A stretch of DNA of 64,000 nucleotides from Petrosia ficiformis. Its lineage: Eukaryota > Porifera > Demospongiae > Haplosclerida > Petrosiidae. Every line of letters begins with the position of its first letter. Position 1 is the stretch's first letter. The notes below the pieces were generated by a model that made no database searches, was not told the origin of the DNA, and was given only the letters and a program-made list of their open reading frames with translations. Shown here in pieces: positions 46,855 to 58,637 of the stretch. The position numbers were made by a program, and so were the translations under genes. The stretch lies in assembly GCA_947044365.1 (NCBI GenBank), contig OX345652.1:2436940-2500939 (forward strand), in the 5' to 3' direction.

Positions 46855-47262
46855 TTGTGTCACCAACGTGAGTATGCGTTGTATACGTAGTTAAGTAAGT
46901 TACGTCATTCCAGAGGGGCTCGGTCAATTAATGGGCGTGGCACATAATAGAACAAGCGCTCAAGCTCTAAAGAAGTAAAGATTAATATAGAGCAGAAAGA
47001 AAGCTGTAATTTTACTATCTTATGTAGAAACTGGAACTAATAGCTGGCTATTCTTTCTAAAATATATTTCTAAAGTTCTAGAAGGTCCTTAAAAGGTCAG
47101 GAGAGTAAATAATTTACATAATAACTATGGTAGGCTGTTGAGTTGTGCTTCAGACATGATGAAGTTAGCGATGATTACTGAATGCTGGACACCACAAAGC
47201 AGTCATAGGGATACTTAAACTTGTAAAGAAATCAGAGATGTTTTTTCGCTATATACACTTGT
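46226..47262. mobile_element. Head-to-head inverted dimer of the ATCCCTAT MITE
   Basis: Two copies meet at about 46701: the left reads ...AAGCAATCATAGGGATGGCC then CTACGGGCCATAAAA, the right TTTTATGGCCAATAGGGC and onward. Outer marks mirror too: CAAGTGTATATAGAG (46226) and ATATACACTTG (to 47262), CAGTAATCATGGCTGAC and its complement. Arms are ~500 bp, with (TA)n runs in each. Confidence 0.85.
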
Positions 47263-48610
47263 TTAGGAGTGGCTAGTGAAGCGCAGAGATGTCCCCAGAC
47301 TTCTCTGAAGGTGTGAATAGGCAACATGTTAATGTAGCTTTTTATGCAGTAAAAGAGTGATCACCCGAGTAAGTCATAACTTTCTATTTTCACTCATCTC
47401 TCAAAATTAATGATTATTCCATAAGCCTGATTTTCCCAAATTCCGACACATATGAATACAGTTTATGGTTAGAAGTCCATTAAGATTGCTTACGCAAATC
47501 GAAATGTGGGCAAGGAGTCTTAGTGCTAAACCCCGTGTAAATGTGGTCTAGCCACTCCTTGGCCCTGCCTCTGAGTGAATAGACTACACTTACGTGGGGT
47601 TTAACCCACCAGTCTTTAAAATAGTATAATTAGTTTCTTCATGTACACAATGTAAGAAGTCACAAAATTATGTTACATTTATATAGTCTATTTAATAAGA
47701 ATTATGTTATGAGTACTGGGGTTATATCAGGATGTTTTTCTTCTTACTTGAGCATAAAATTATTGTTTTGTATTACTATGGTTATTACTTCATATAAGAA
47801 TAGTATACTATTCTCATAATTTAGGGTTGGGAATTGGCTGAGATTCTGAAATCGATTATCAGTAACTTCAAGTCGATTGATAATCGATTAAAATCAGCGG
47901 AAGTAATTAGGCCAATTAAGTCAATTAATACAGGAAACTCCTCCCTTTTGATGATCAAAAAGGCTTCCTATCACTTTCATATTGTACATTATTTGATGCT
48001 TGAAAAGTATGTCTTCTGGAATATTCAGCATAATTGATATCACAGACTTATAATCGATAATCAGAAGAATTTTCAATATCAATTGATTAATCGTCTCAGC
48101 CCTAATAATTATACTTTAATAATGCCCATGTTTTCAAATGTGACCATGTGTGACCATGTGTGATCTTGCATACAGTACAAGTCAAATAAAGTTAACGATT
48201 CGTTTTGAAAAATAACTGTAGTACAAAACTGATCGTATCATACTGTTAACGTTGCATTAAAATGGTTTATTTGCGCTGATGTGTAATCACTGTTGTAGAG
48301 ATAGCAAAATCATTGCTTAAATATGGGCGTGGTTAACGAGCCTAATGACCAAGATTTTACTGCTACTGTACATTCTCGCTGAAGAATTCAGACCTAAATT
48401 GATATTCCAGAAGGTTAAGGCTCTGTCCAACTGTCACTGTTCCTTATTCCATGTGGAAATAGGAAAATGATTGTCTTGACAAAGATGTGTGTGATCAACA
48501 AAGACAGTCGAGTTGTATCAGATTCTCCTGTCTTTATATGTGTTAAAAAAGGCTTGAAGCTTGCTTCAAAGTTAGCATGAGGACTAGTGAGTATGTAGAC
48601 AACTCCTTAA
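47263..48610. other. Repeat-derived intergenic stretch
   Basis: 47830-48000 is a copy of the repeat also found at 3395-3475 and 14690-14760 (CCAATTAAGTCAATTAAT, GATGATCAAAAAGGCTTCC). 48180-48600 is copy 2 of the 530-bp repeat. No gene. Confidence 0.55.
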
Positions 48611-48614
48611 TTAA

Positions 48615-49005
48615 CCCTTAGAGGACTGATGTCACACATGCATGTATGAGGCATTTGACCCCTACGTGGTTCGGAGTGTGTTCCTAGCATTACGAAGCAT
48701 TCCAAATGCTTGTAATTGGTGTCAGGGACATTTGATTTTGTATGTCCCTGACACCAATTTGTATTTGTCATTTTGTATGCCCCAGTACTAGTCAAAAGAG
48801 GGCGGGCACTGCATTTGATTTAATCCTACGAAGCACTTAGGGATTTTCCAGTCCCAGTAAGCAAGTTGGTAGAAGTAGTACTCCATGTTGGAAAAGTAGC
48901 CAAGTTTGGGGTAGAGAAAGTGAACGGTGGCCAAAATATATGTAATAGAGGTGCCAGTGTTGGAAATGGGAAGACTTTTGAAAAACAAGCTCAGTCCTCT
49001 AAGGG
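48615..49005. mobile_element. piggyBac-like MITE (TTAA target)
   Basis: 391 bp with perfect 15-bp inverted ends CCCTTAGAGGACTGA and TCAGTCCTCTAAGGG, flanked on both sides by TTAA. TTAA duplication with CCC-type ends is diagnostic for piggyBac. It is inserted in copy 2 of the 530-bp repeat, whose copy 1 at about 45093 is uninterrupted, giving an empty site. Also has an internal hairpin (GGTGTCAGGGACAT / ATGTCCCTGACACC). Confidence 0.88.
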
Positions 49006-49182
49006 TTAAGTTCAGTTTTACAAATGTGAAGCTTCAGTTTTCTTGGTAAATACTTGACAGTAAATTTTTCTGTTGTATGAACTGTTCCATATACTGTTTA
49101 TACGATCGATCTGATGAATATTTAATTACCATTTAAACTGAATTTTAATCAAGATTTTGTGTACTACAGAGCGTATAACATG

Positions 49183-50930
49183 CGTAGTACAAAACTGAGT
49201 GTCAACTTCATTTTGACGTATACTGTACACAAGATTAAAACATTTACTATAAGTAGGGGATTAATTAGCATTACATTTGCATTGCAATAGTTCTTCCTGC
49301 ATATAATGTCGCTACGAAATGTTTGTACAGCAGGGGGATATTTCCCTCCTAATTTGACTCCCCCCCCCCCCCCCCCCCATACACTACAAATGAGATCTAC
49401 AAACTTAGTCATGTCAACCCGAATTATACATTAATACAAATTGTCCACATTCCTTAACTACATTTATATGTTCCACGCAATCTGGGAATTTGTGCAATCT
49501 GCAGATTGCATTATGCAAATTGAAGATTCGAACCACAAAATGCGTCAGATTGCGTGGAAGATATATAAATAAATGACATGTTGGAATGTGCCCAAAAATA
49601 GTATCACATATAACAACAATGCACTGTTCAAACCACACTCGTCGCGACTAACCACCTCTCAGATAATACATAAAGTGTACATACGCTACTGAGACAGAAG
49701 TACATGTAAGTATACACAGCACTAAATGCAAGTTAGAATCTGACCACCATAGAACACTGACAATATTAATAAATGATAACTCTGTTTACATGTATATCTC
49801 ACCTTGATGTGCTTTCGAGATTTTATGACAAAGGTGTGGGAGGAGGGGCTAGAGGAAGGTAAATAAAAATGTAGGGCATTAATTAGAATTATATTTGCAT
49901 TGCAATAGTTCTTCCCGCTATCAGATGGTATTAATTAGAATTAACCCGCTATCGTCTATACAACAATTCCTTTCCTGTATTCTAACATCTATGGTTAAAC
50001 TCTAGATCTAACAGCACATACATACATCATACATGTACGTGTAACTATAACCTTGTGAGTGCAAAGTTAACATGTAACTAAAACTACAAGTGTATTTCTC
50101 TAAAGGTCAAACTGACTGAATTAAGACTAAAACTAACTAGAACTAATATTCAAAGACTATAACTAACTACACATACCTGTACATTAGTGGTAATAGTCCA
50201 AAGCCTGAGAGAAAGAGGAGCCTAAAAGTGCCTATGAATTTGTAAGGCAAAATTACAACAATAATTAACTTAAGCATACTACATGTACTTGAGTATATAT
50301 TAATTGTGTCCACTAATAAATTTAACAATTTTTAATTTTCTGAGCCAAACATAATAAAACAATCATGAAATACATGTACATTTTTAGCATGTACTAATTT
50401 TAGCAATCATTACATTAAAAGTACAGTCAAGGTACATAGGAAATTTAAATTTTCATCATGAATTCATGATTAAAATATCTAATAGTGCATGCGCGCGCAA
50501 ACACAAAGACACGCAGACACAGACACAGAAACACACACAGCATCTGTAATAGTAATAGCTTTGTAATAATTTTAATTATTAATCAAAAACGCTCATTAAT
50601 TAGGAGAGCACATGGATTACATGTAGGTAAAGTTTTCAGGGGAGTAGGATTTTCTATAATCAATTCTGGTTCCAAAGGCCAGACTATCCAGGTCAGGAGT
50701 CCAATGAACCAAAGCATTAAAGCACATGTGAATATATATATACATGCACTTTGAAATTTAATGAGGGAAGGGATATAGCTACATATACATGTATGTTACT
50801 GAAATGTACCAGATTTTTCTTTGTGTCCACCTACTTGTTTGTTCTTCACTTTTGTACATTTAGTAAAGGTGCATGACAATTGTATAATCCCTCAATGTAA
50901 AATGCAGAGCAAGAGTGAGGCTTGCTTAAC
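49183..50930. other. Gene-free AT-rich stretch
   Basis: Holds a C-tract of about 19 bp at 49361-49379 and partial duplications around 49260-49290 and 49878-49920 (AATTAGAATTATATTTGCAT). No supported gene. Confidence 0.45.
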
Positions 50931-50937
50931 TCAGTAA

Positions 50938-51057
50938 TGTTGCTTTAGTATGACAATAATGACCACTTTTAGTTAAATGCAGTTGTAACATGTAGTATGC
51001 CTAGTTTCTCAAATGTTAAATAAAGGTTTTAACTTTGAAGTGTCCATTATTGGCCAG
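50938..51057. mobile_element. Truncated ACTAAAA-rich MITE
   Basis: Left half only: TTGCTTTAGTATGACAATAATGACC-type start to GTGTCCATTATTGGCC; the right half is missing. Confidence 0.65.
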
Positions 51058-51094
51058 TTACCACAAACATGGAAATATTGACAATGTTTTTATG

Positions 51095-51305
51095 ACCCAT
51101 AGGGCCATCCCTATAATTGTTTTCCCCGGGGTTGAATCTCTATATAATTATATATATATATATATATATTCATATTCTTGTGTGACTTTTTTGGGGGGTG
51201 CAACCAAGCTTACACTTATTTCTTCAGGACCCAGCTTTCAAGCACACAGAAGGTAGAGACACTAGTGCCATACAAAGTCATCCATCACAAAGCAAATATA
51301 GGGAT
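51095..51305. mobile_element. ATCCCTAT MITE, short copy
   Basis: GGGCCATCCCTATAATTG on the left, CAAATATAGGGATAC on the right, with CTTCAGGACCCAGCTTTC and GTAGAGACACTAGTGCCAT interior blocks; about 250 bp of the family interior is deleted. Confidence 0.75.
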
Positions 51306-52084
51306 ACTATTTTCTCGATATATCTTGTTTTATTTGGTAGTTTGGGGTTATACTGTTAATTCCACTAATAATATTTCTCAGTGATAAAATTAAAATGGAA
51401 CAGGTGTCTGTTGCTACACTTAAACGCATGAGCTCAGTCATGCTATAATGCAGTCAGAACTCTAGCTGTAAACAGAAAACCGTCGATATTTCCATGTACA
51501 CTACATTACATTAGGAAACTACTGAAAGAGGTTTTAACTAAAACAACATTACTTAACTAATGTGGGAACTAAGATTAGCTACCACAACAGTTTACAGTGA
51601 TCTTAGCACTCTCTTTGTAGACTTATACATAATGGTGTGGAAACAGCCATTCCTACGAGAGATTGCCTGACAAGTGAATGTCCAGCACACTCCTATACAT
51701 GTAGTACATGTATGTGGAGAGCAGTTAATTAATGGCAACATCATAAGGCAGTTGGTTCACTATTTCCATACCCTGCATACATGCATGTCCATAAAGAGAG
51801 TGACAGCCTGCACCATCGCGAGAAGGTGTCACTGTGTCGCAAGCCCCCCTCCCTGCCACCCTCTCTCACTCTGCTAATACCTAAACCAGCATCTCATACA
51901 CATATCTCACTGACATGCGAGCTGGCTGCTCACCATCAGGATTGCACTAGGAAGCTCACCATACAAGTTGGATCACAACAGAGTAAGAGATGCACAATCC
52001 CTTGTGAATACACACGTTGAGTGGTTCACAGTAGGGTAGGGATTGTCATTCCCACACCATCTTAAAGGTCTTTGTCTTGTGATC
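51306..52084. other. Unassigned stretch
   Basis: Short open stretches at 51674-52020 are poor in family features; I see no supported gene or repeat. Confidence 0.4.
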
Positions 52085-52730
52085 TTGGTCCCTGTATGCG
52101 TCTTCTAAACCCATCTAAACAATGGGGTGCATACAGGAACTCATGGACTTGATCTTGTTGGCTTGATCCCATTTTAATGATAGGGTGGGTACAGGAAGTC
52201 GTGGAGTTGATCTTGTTCTTCATCCCATCTTAATGATAGAGTGGGTACAGGAAGTCTTGCACTTGATCTATTCCTGTATGCGTCTTATAAACCCATCTAA
52301 ACAATGGGGTGCATACAGGAACTCTTGCACGTAGTTGTGATTCCTGTATGCGTCTTATAAACCCATCTAAACAATGGGGTGCATACAGGAACTCTTGCAC
52401 GTAGTTGTGATTCCTGCATGCGTCTTATAAACCCATCTAAACAATGGGGTGCATACAGGAACTCTTGCACGTAGTTGTGATTCCTGTATGCGTCTTATAA
52501 ACCCATCTAAACAATGGGGTGCATACAGGAACTCATGAACTTGATCTTGTTGGCGTGATCCCATCTTAACGATAGGGTGGGTACAGGAAGCCGTGGAGTT
52601 GATCTTGTTTGCTTGATACCATCTAAACAATAGGGTGTGTACAGGAATTCTTGGTCTTGATCCTTGTATGGTTCTTTTTAAGCTTATCTTAATGATGGAG
52701 TGCTTACAGGAATTGCAGAAGAGCATAGTA
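52085..52730. repeat. 70-bp minisatellite with internal hairpins
   Basis: Near-perfect units start at about 52271, 52341, 52411 and 52481, with diverged units on both sides. Each unit holds inverted CCTGTATGC and GCATACAGG around AACCCATCTAAACAATGGGG, so every unit can form its own hairpin. Confidence 0.92.
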
Positions 52731-53120
52731 GCCCCAAAGTAGATATTTTGGTCTTGATGACTCAACTATTACATGTACCTCCTGTCTCTCCCCTGTTCCT
52801 CTATCTTACATGTTTGAAACACCACTGTATGTCAAAAGCCTCATAACTGTATTATGTACAGCCAGTCAATGGTACATGTAAATACGATGGTGTTTCAAAC
52901 ATATAGTAAATACAGCGAGAGAGTGGGAATCAATATAAAAGAAAACAAAAGAAACAGGTGTTTGTAAATATTACCTAGTTAACATAAAAACAAATCAGCA
53001 ATGATTAAAACTCTCTCTCTAGTAACCAAATGAGGGTAAAACCCCAGTAATTTTTACAGTGTACATGTACATGTAGCTTATTTATATTATCTCAACAAAT
53101 ATTCCCGTTATTTCCTTAGA

Positions 53121-53168
53121 TTCAGTTCAAAAAGATCAAGTCCTTACAACTAGATGTACTGGGAGCAG
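53121..53168 (+). CDS. Possible 48-nt exon
   Basis: TTTCCTTAG acceptor, 16 open codons (IQFKKIKSLQLDVLGA), then a strong GTGAGTAT donor. Could belong to a plus-strand gene with the coiled-coil remnant at 54168. Confidence 0.3.
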
Positions 53169-53562
53169 TGAGTATGAAATACATGTGTGGCTTGTGCATA
53201 TTCATTTGGATATGTATGATTGATTATACAATGTGTAATCATGTGTGGTAATCAGTGGTGGTCACATGTACAGTACATGACTTCTAAGTATATAGTACTA
53301 TAGTATTACGTAATGATAGTAATGTGTGAATCCAATTACATTTGTATGTGATAACATAGTACTAAGGTGTAATACTGTGTAGTACATTCGAAGTACATTG
53401 TAAATGTACAGTGTACTTCACTGACAAAGTAGACTGTAGTCAATGGAAATACACATACAGTGATATTACAGAAAGAAAGAGGATTGTAGTGGATGTATGA
53501 GACCACCATGTTGGACAAATGAAAATCAAAGATGAGGTACATGTATACTAAGACAGCATGTG

Positions 53563-54115
53563 CACGATAAACAGGATAGACAGGATAGACAGAATGGACA
53601 AGATAGACAGGATAGGGAGGAAAGATTTGTACACATGCAAGATAGATAGGATAGACAGGATAGACAGAATAGAGAAGATAGACAGGATAGACAAGATAGA
53701 CAGGATAAACAGAATAGACAGGATAGACAAGATAGACAGGATAGACAGGATAGACAAGATAGACAGAATAGACAAGATAGACAGGATACACAGGATAGAC
53801 ATGATAGACAATATATACAGGGTAGACCAGAAAGACAGGATTGCCAGTATAGACAAGATAGACAGAATAGACAGGATAGACAAGATAGACAGGATAGACA
53901 GGATAGACAGGATAGACAGGATAGACAAGATAGACAATATATACAGGGTAGACCAGAAAGACAGGATTGGCAGTATAGACAAGACAGATAGAATAGACAG
54001 GATAGACAAGATAGACAGGATAGACAGGATAGACAGGATAGACAAGATAGACAGGATAGAAAGGATAGAGAAGATAAACACGGTACACATGCAGGATAGA
54101 CAGGATAGACATTGA
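53563..54115. repeat. 9-bp-period minisatellite (GATAGACAG)n
   Basis: About 550 bp of GATAGACAG/GATAGACAA units. As 9 is a multiple of 3, the three minus frames (VYPVYP, CLSCLS, ILSILS patterns) and a plus frame (IDRIDR) stay open throughout. These open frames are a product of the repeat, not evidence of a gene. A ~100-bp higher-order block (GACAATATATACAGGGTAGA) occurs twice, at 53808 and 53933. Confidence 0.95.
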
Positions 54116-54167
54116 AGGAGAAGCAAAAGCGAAAATTAACAACTAAAGAATGATAAGAATAGACTAG

Positions 54168-54515
54168 AAACAATGCTTGATAGTCTGGAGAGTGAGTTAA
54201 ATATATCTCAAGTGGAGATCAAACCATGAAGGCAGATTCATTATCTGAGCTCTGAAGTGTAAGAGCCCCAGATAATGAATCTGTCTTAGTGGAGTTGGAA
54301 GACAAGCTTCTTAGTACACAGGATGAACTGTTAGAGGTCACTGATGTTGCTACAAGGTATGAGTGGGAATGTGAAGAAATGAGGAAGGAACATTGTTTCA
54401 AAGCTAACAGTGAGTTATACCGAGAGATGTAAACTGCACACAAGAAGGAATTAGATGCTCAAGATGAACTGATCTGTTTACAGAAGGAAAAGCTGAATAG
54501 GGATAAAACCAAGTG
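54168..54515 (+). pseudogene. Coiled-coil pseudogene
   Basis: TMLDSLESELNISQVE, then after a stop a second frame VELEDKLLSTQDELLEVTDV ... EMRKEHCFKANSELYREM, a TAA, then TAHKKELDAQDELICLQKEK. Long amphipathic coiled coil with at least three in-frame stops. 54231-54290 also forms a hairpin (GATTCATTATCTG / CAGATAATGAATC). Confidence 0.6.
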
Positions 54516-54823
54516 ATACATGTAAATGTCTAGAGCTGTTGTGTTTGTTGAAGAGGCCAGTAATAGAGGAATTAGGTGGCACAAGAGATAGCTTCTCGGG
54601 GATGGTGTGATTACCCTCCTTGTCAAAGCAAGTAAGAATTATTGATTATGACTACTGGTAAACAGAAGAAATTTGGTAAAATGCATTTTTGACCCTACAG
54701 TGTTGTGGAATTACATCCTAATGGTGTAACTGTTAGACCAGTTGATAGACCTAAGACCAGATGATTCGTGCCAATAACTCTCTTGTCCCGAGGTGCTGCC
54801 TGATAGTATGTGTATAATTGCTT

Positions 54824-57800
54824 CTATAGAGAAGGAACCACACGATCATAGTGGTTCTTGCTCTCTGTGTGGTATATGTAGATTTTGTAACTGGACTTGG
54901 GCATGCACTGCGCATTAAAAAAAAGGGGGCTAAATTTAAGCCACGTACGATGCAACCCGAAGTCAGAGTATACGCAGACATCAACTTGGCACAAAGTAGC
55001 AAAAGCTCTAATCTCACGGTCAGTCCCCCAACCACAATCATCCAGATGTTTTGCCTTAATGTAATTGGTCATACTCTTAATAGGCTCAGTAAGAGATTCA
55101 TCAGTGCCACAGCAGTACCTACAGAAACTAAAAGCATTGTCTCTATGTGTCATAAATTTGACAATTGCTTGCCGGACAGCTCGATGGTTAGATTCAGTCC
55201 CTGTAATTTCTTTAGAGAATGCTCTGAACAAGCAATTGCCATCTCCTTCAATCTTGTCACGAACATGGGGATCAATAGATTTGCAAGGTGTTTTACAAAT
55301 TTTTTCATATGAAACAGTGACTACATCACCAAACCATTCAGCAATAACGTCTTTGGCAACAGATTTCCACTCCTTAGTGGGCAATGGACCAGTAACAGTG
55401 ACTGTGGCCTTGCATTCCCCTAAAAATTCTACACATGAATCTTTGGCCTTGCTGTTATTGACATTCAATGAGCAGTCATCACAGTACCACTTACCATCAG
55501 GTACTTCAGTGATTCCCACACAATCAAGGTGAAACCATTCAATAGAGCAATTATGTCCATCACAGGCTATCATATCAATAGTTTCCGGTCGTTTACAAAT
55601 GCAGAATAACTCTACATTACGAGACAAAGGGTCTGGACAGAAGCTCTTAGCTAACACTCGCACAGCATTACATCGAGCAGGGAGTTTCACCTTCTTAGCC
55701 AGGGAACACACCTGTAGACTGCTTCGCTTCCTCTCTATAGAATGAGGCGAACACACTGGGGTTGAAGTAGCAGGTTTTGATTGATAAAGACAACGAGGAT
55801 TCGAGGGGCAGTTTTTCTTGTGACCTTTGCCTTGAGCACCACAAGTACATGGCTCATCATCGTTAACATAGTCCTCTTCATCATCATAGCCCTCTTCATA
55901 GCTGGAGTAACTTGAAATCAACTCATCGTCACTTGAAATACTAAAAAAATCTGCATCGTTGGAACGTCTGTCTTTGGCATCTCCTTCATCTTCTGCAATG
56001 TTGGTACTTATTGCATTACTGTATTTCTCGTTATGAGGGCAGTCCTTGTGGCTCGATCGGCAATGAGTCGTTGATCCACACTTACGGCAAAATTTCTTAA
56101 GTTGTTTGACACTACCTTTCTGCTTCGCAGGAGAATCCGTATCGTCATTCTCACCATAAGTGTCACCTCCATGTTTCTTTGACCACTCACAACGTTCTGC
56201 TGCTTCTTTGGTTCGCAATTTCAACAACTGTATTCTCCTTCTCTTCACTTTCTCTGTTTGTTTTCTGCCTAATTGCTGTCTCCTTCTTATGTTAGACATT
56301 GTCAAAGCCTCTTGAATACCTTCATACACTGGAAGATTTAGACGTTGGTACAAGTCAGGTATCCAGTGATACTTTGGACCTTGTTTCATATACATGTACG
56401 TCATGTTTGACTGCAAGAGAGCAAGGTTAGTGGAAAGCTCATAATGAAGTCTCTCCAGGCTGATGTCTTTTGGCCTAAACTTGGTAAATACACTGTGGGA
56501 GGCTTCTAACCAATTAGAATGGCCCCTTTTAAGCAAAGGATGAACAAGACTGTCTGCCATTGATGCTCTAAAGTCACACTCAATTTCATAAATGAGAGAG
56601 TGAAATGGGCATGTGAGTTTGTACCACGTAGTATAATCTTTTCCTTCACACTCAAATTTTTCTTTACCAGCACACTTACCACAGCTACACACTTTGAGAG
56701 CATGAAAATCACAACACTCTCTTGTTGGCTCTGCCCCCTCTGTTATCACTTTTTCCCATTCATGCACGTCACGCACATGTCGGGGTAAAACTCTCAGCCT
56801 TTTGGTAAATTCCTCAGCAGACTTAGCTGTCTTCAGAATATATGAAAAGTTATTTCGTGCTCTCATAATAAATGCATCAGTGAGACAACCACAACCTACA
56901 CGGTGTTTTTCAACACAGTGACAGGATGTTTCAGCTATTTGAGGGAACTTGCTCTTGTGCAATTTAATAAACCCTGCCGGAGCTGCCTTCATCTTGGAGT
57001 ACTTTTCAAGAACTTTCAAGTGAGCTTTGCCTGCATGGCCACCACAAATCATAATCTTACACTCCGGAAAGCATTCTGCTATTGGTTTTGCAGAAGAAGA
57101 GTCTGAATCTTGCCAATGGACAGCAATTTTCATCCCTTCCTCTCTAGCTCGCTTCATAACATCCCGTGCTGCAAATCCTTCCATGGATTTAGATGTTCCT
57201 TTATATAGCTCTCCCTCGAGTACGTCATCCCTACCACGTTGACACAAGTGTTTGTAATATAGCAGTGCTCCATTATAGTAGTTGCGAACACTGAAAGTGC
57301 CATTTTTGGAGTGGTGACCACGCGTCAACCATGCTGCGTCAGCACTTGTAACTGCCTGTTTCCATGAGCCAAGAGTGTGTTCGTCAATTGCCTTCATTTC
57401 TTTTTTGGCTTCCTCACACATCTCATCAACCATCTGCTGAACTACAGGATGCATTCTCCCGATTGTAAAGTAAAACGTATTGAAAGTGACGGCATCAAGT
57501 CCAAGAGATAGCTTTAATGCTTTATAGTACATAGCATGCATACACCCTGATATGATAAATGCTACCTGAATGGATGCCCCTACTTCAGTAGTATTTAGTG
57601 ATTCGCTCTTTAAAGAGCCTTCAAACAATACTTTGGATATACCGCAGCCATTACAAACATAACTAATATTCACTGTACCTCCTAACCCCTTACTTTGTAA
57701 TGAGACAGGAACTAGTATGCCATTGCAACCAGGCGTTACACAACAACGAATGCTGTTGATTGCTTCAACAAACACATTCAATTGTTTAAGGCTCACTACA

Positions 57801-57943
57801 ATAATCTTTTCTGGTATTACTATGGGGTTTTGCTTTTTTAATGATCTTTCAGGAGTGGGAACGTACAGTGAATCATCGCTTACCTCATTCACTTCTGAAG
57901 AAATGTCCAAATCATCTTCTTCTGTCTTTGATACTTCAACTTC
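54824..57943 (-). CDS. Mutator-like transposase fused to PHD finger and OTU protease
   Basis: A single 1,039-codon open exon that begins at an acceptor (CATATGTAG then GAAGTTGAAG). Numbered from MDIS-equivalent Leu (57910): zinc-binding CCVTPGCNG...CNGC (~56-89); transposase core with DAAWLTRGHHSKNG (D191), HWQDSDSSS (D268/D270), CGGHAGKAHLK, a Cys-rich insert (HCVEKHRVGCGC, CSCGKC) and HSNWLEASHSVF (E469), then TNLALLQSNM; basic coil ~540-600; CxxC knuckles ~608-625; acidic linker ~650-690; PHD finger CICKRPE...CDGHNC...WFHLDC...WYCDDC (770-813); OTU cysteine protease GDGNCLFRAF (D890, C893) with NHYD (H1020). All expected catalytic residues are present and no stop interrupts it. It should be a nuclear DDE-type transposase with chromatin-reading and deubiquitinase-like modules. 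An upstream exon lies at 58638-58673. Confidence 0.88.
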   Translation of the reverse strand, partial: EVEVSKTEEDDLDISSEVNEVSDDSLYVPTPERSLKKQNPIVIPEKIIVVSLKQLNVFVEAINSIRCCVTPGCNGILVPVSLQSKGLGGTVNISYVCNGCGISKVLFEGSLKSESLNTTEVGASIQVAFIISGCMHAMYYKALKLSLGLDAVTFNTFYFTIGRMHPVVQQMVDEMCEEAKKEMKAIDEHTLGSWKQAVTSADAAWLTRGHHSKNGTFSVRNYYNGALLYYKHLCQRGRDDVLEGELYKGTSKSMEGFAARDVMKRAREEGMKIAVHWQDSDSSSAKPIAECFPECKIMICGGHAGKAHLKVLEKYSKMKAAPAGFIKLHKSKFPQIAETSCHCVEKHRVGCGCLTDAFIMRARNNFSYILKTAKSAEEFTKRLRVLPRHVRDVHEWEKVITEGAEPTRECCDFHALKVCSCGKCAGKEKFECEGKDYTTWYKLTCPFHSLIYEIECDFRASMADSLVHPLLKRGHSNWLEASHSVFTKFRPKDISLERLHYELSTNLALLQSNMTYMYMKQGPKYHWIPDLYQRLNLPVYEGIQEALTMSNIRRRQQLGRKQTEKVKRRRIQLLKLRTKEAAERCEWSKKHGGDTYGENDDTDSPAKQKGSVKQLKKFCRKCGSTTHCRSSHKDCPHNEKYSNAISTNIAEDEGDAKDRRSNDADFFSISSDDELISSYSSYEEGYDDEEDYVNDDEPCTCGAQGKGHKKNCPSNPRCLYQSKPATSTPVCSPHSIERKRSSLQVCSLAKKVKLPARCNAVRVLAKSFCPDPLSRNVELFCICKRPETIDMIACDGHNCSIEWFHLDCVGITEVPDGKWYCDDCSLNVNNSKAKDSCVEFLGECKATVTVTGPLPTKEWKSVAKDVIAEWFGDVVTVSYEKICKTPCKSIDPHVRDKIEGDGNCLFRAFSKEITGTESNHRAVRQAIVKFMTHRDNAFSFCRYCCGTDESLTEPIKSMTNYIKAKHLDDCGWGTDREIRAFATLCQVDVCVYSDFGLHRTWLKFSPLFFNAQCMPKSSYKIYIYHTESKNHYDRVVPSL

Positions 57944-58637
57944 CTACATATGATAAAAGGAAATACATCATACAACTGTTATCAGATATATATATAATAG
58001 TTTGCAAAACAAATTTCTTTACCTTGTAATGAGAAGAAAAAGAATTGTATGCATACTATACTAAAACATATCAAATATGCAAATTTCTTTATTCAGTTGA
58101 ATATCTGTTTTGTACAGTTATCTTTTCAACTAAACATTACCTTTATTTTTAATTTCGGAAATCCATTTACATGCATTATTTGTACAATACAGTATATATA
58201 AATCTTAAGGCTGCAACTAATTGTAGTTTTGGGTATCCAGATATTCGATTAGTTTAATGAACAAATATCAGGATATTCGCTTGCCTTTTGTCATAACTCG
58301 TTTCTAGTTAGAAATCAAATATTAGCTCATCATTTTGCTGTTTCCAGTTGCTATAGATGTTTATAACAACAGCAAAACTTGTTTAAACTATCCATTCAGT
58401 ACTCCACAGGTGTAGAAAGTGGTAATGGAGCAAGAAACTTCCCTGCAGCCAATTTATTGTAATCATAATTTCACGTGTTCAATTTCTATGCATGCGCAAA
58501 CATTAAACAAATATCCAAACGCTAAAAATACATTCGAATACCAAAATAACGAGCGAATATCCAAGCGAAGCAAACATCCTAATATATGTACAATACATGC
58601 ACATTACATGTAAATGAATGACACGTATGTGAAATAC

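Noticed and set aside
52367..52765. 132-codon minus-strand frame
   Set aside because: Generated by the 70-bp minisatellite; the peptide simply repeats with the units.
53336..54173. Long minus-strand frames of up to 268 codons
   Set aside because: They are periodic translations of the 9-bp minisatellite.
54851..55532. Plus-strand frames of ~150 codons opposite the transposase exon
   Set aside because: Antisense shadows of the conserved transposase-OTU coding sequence.
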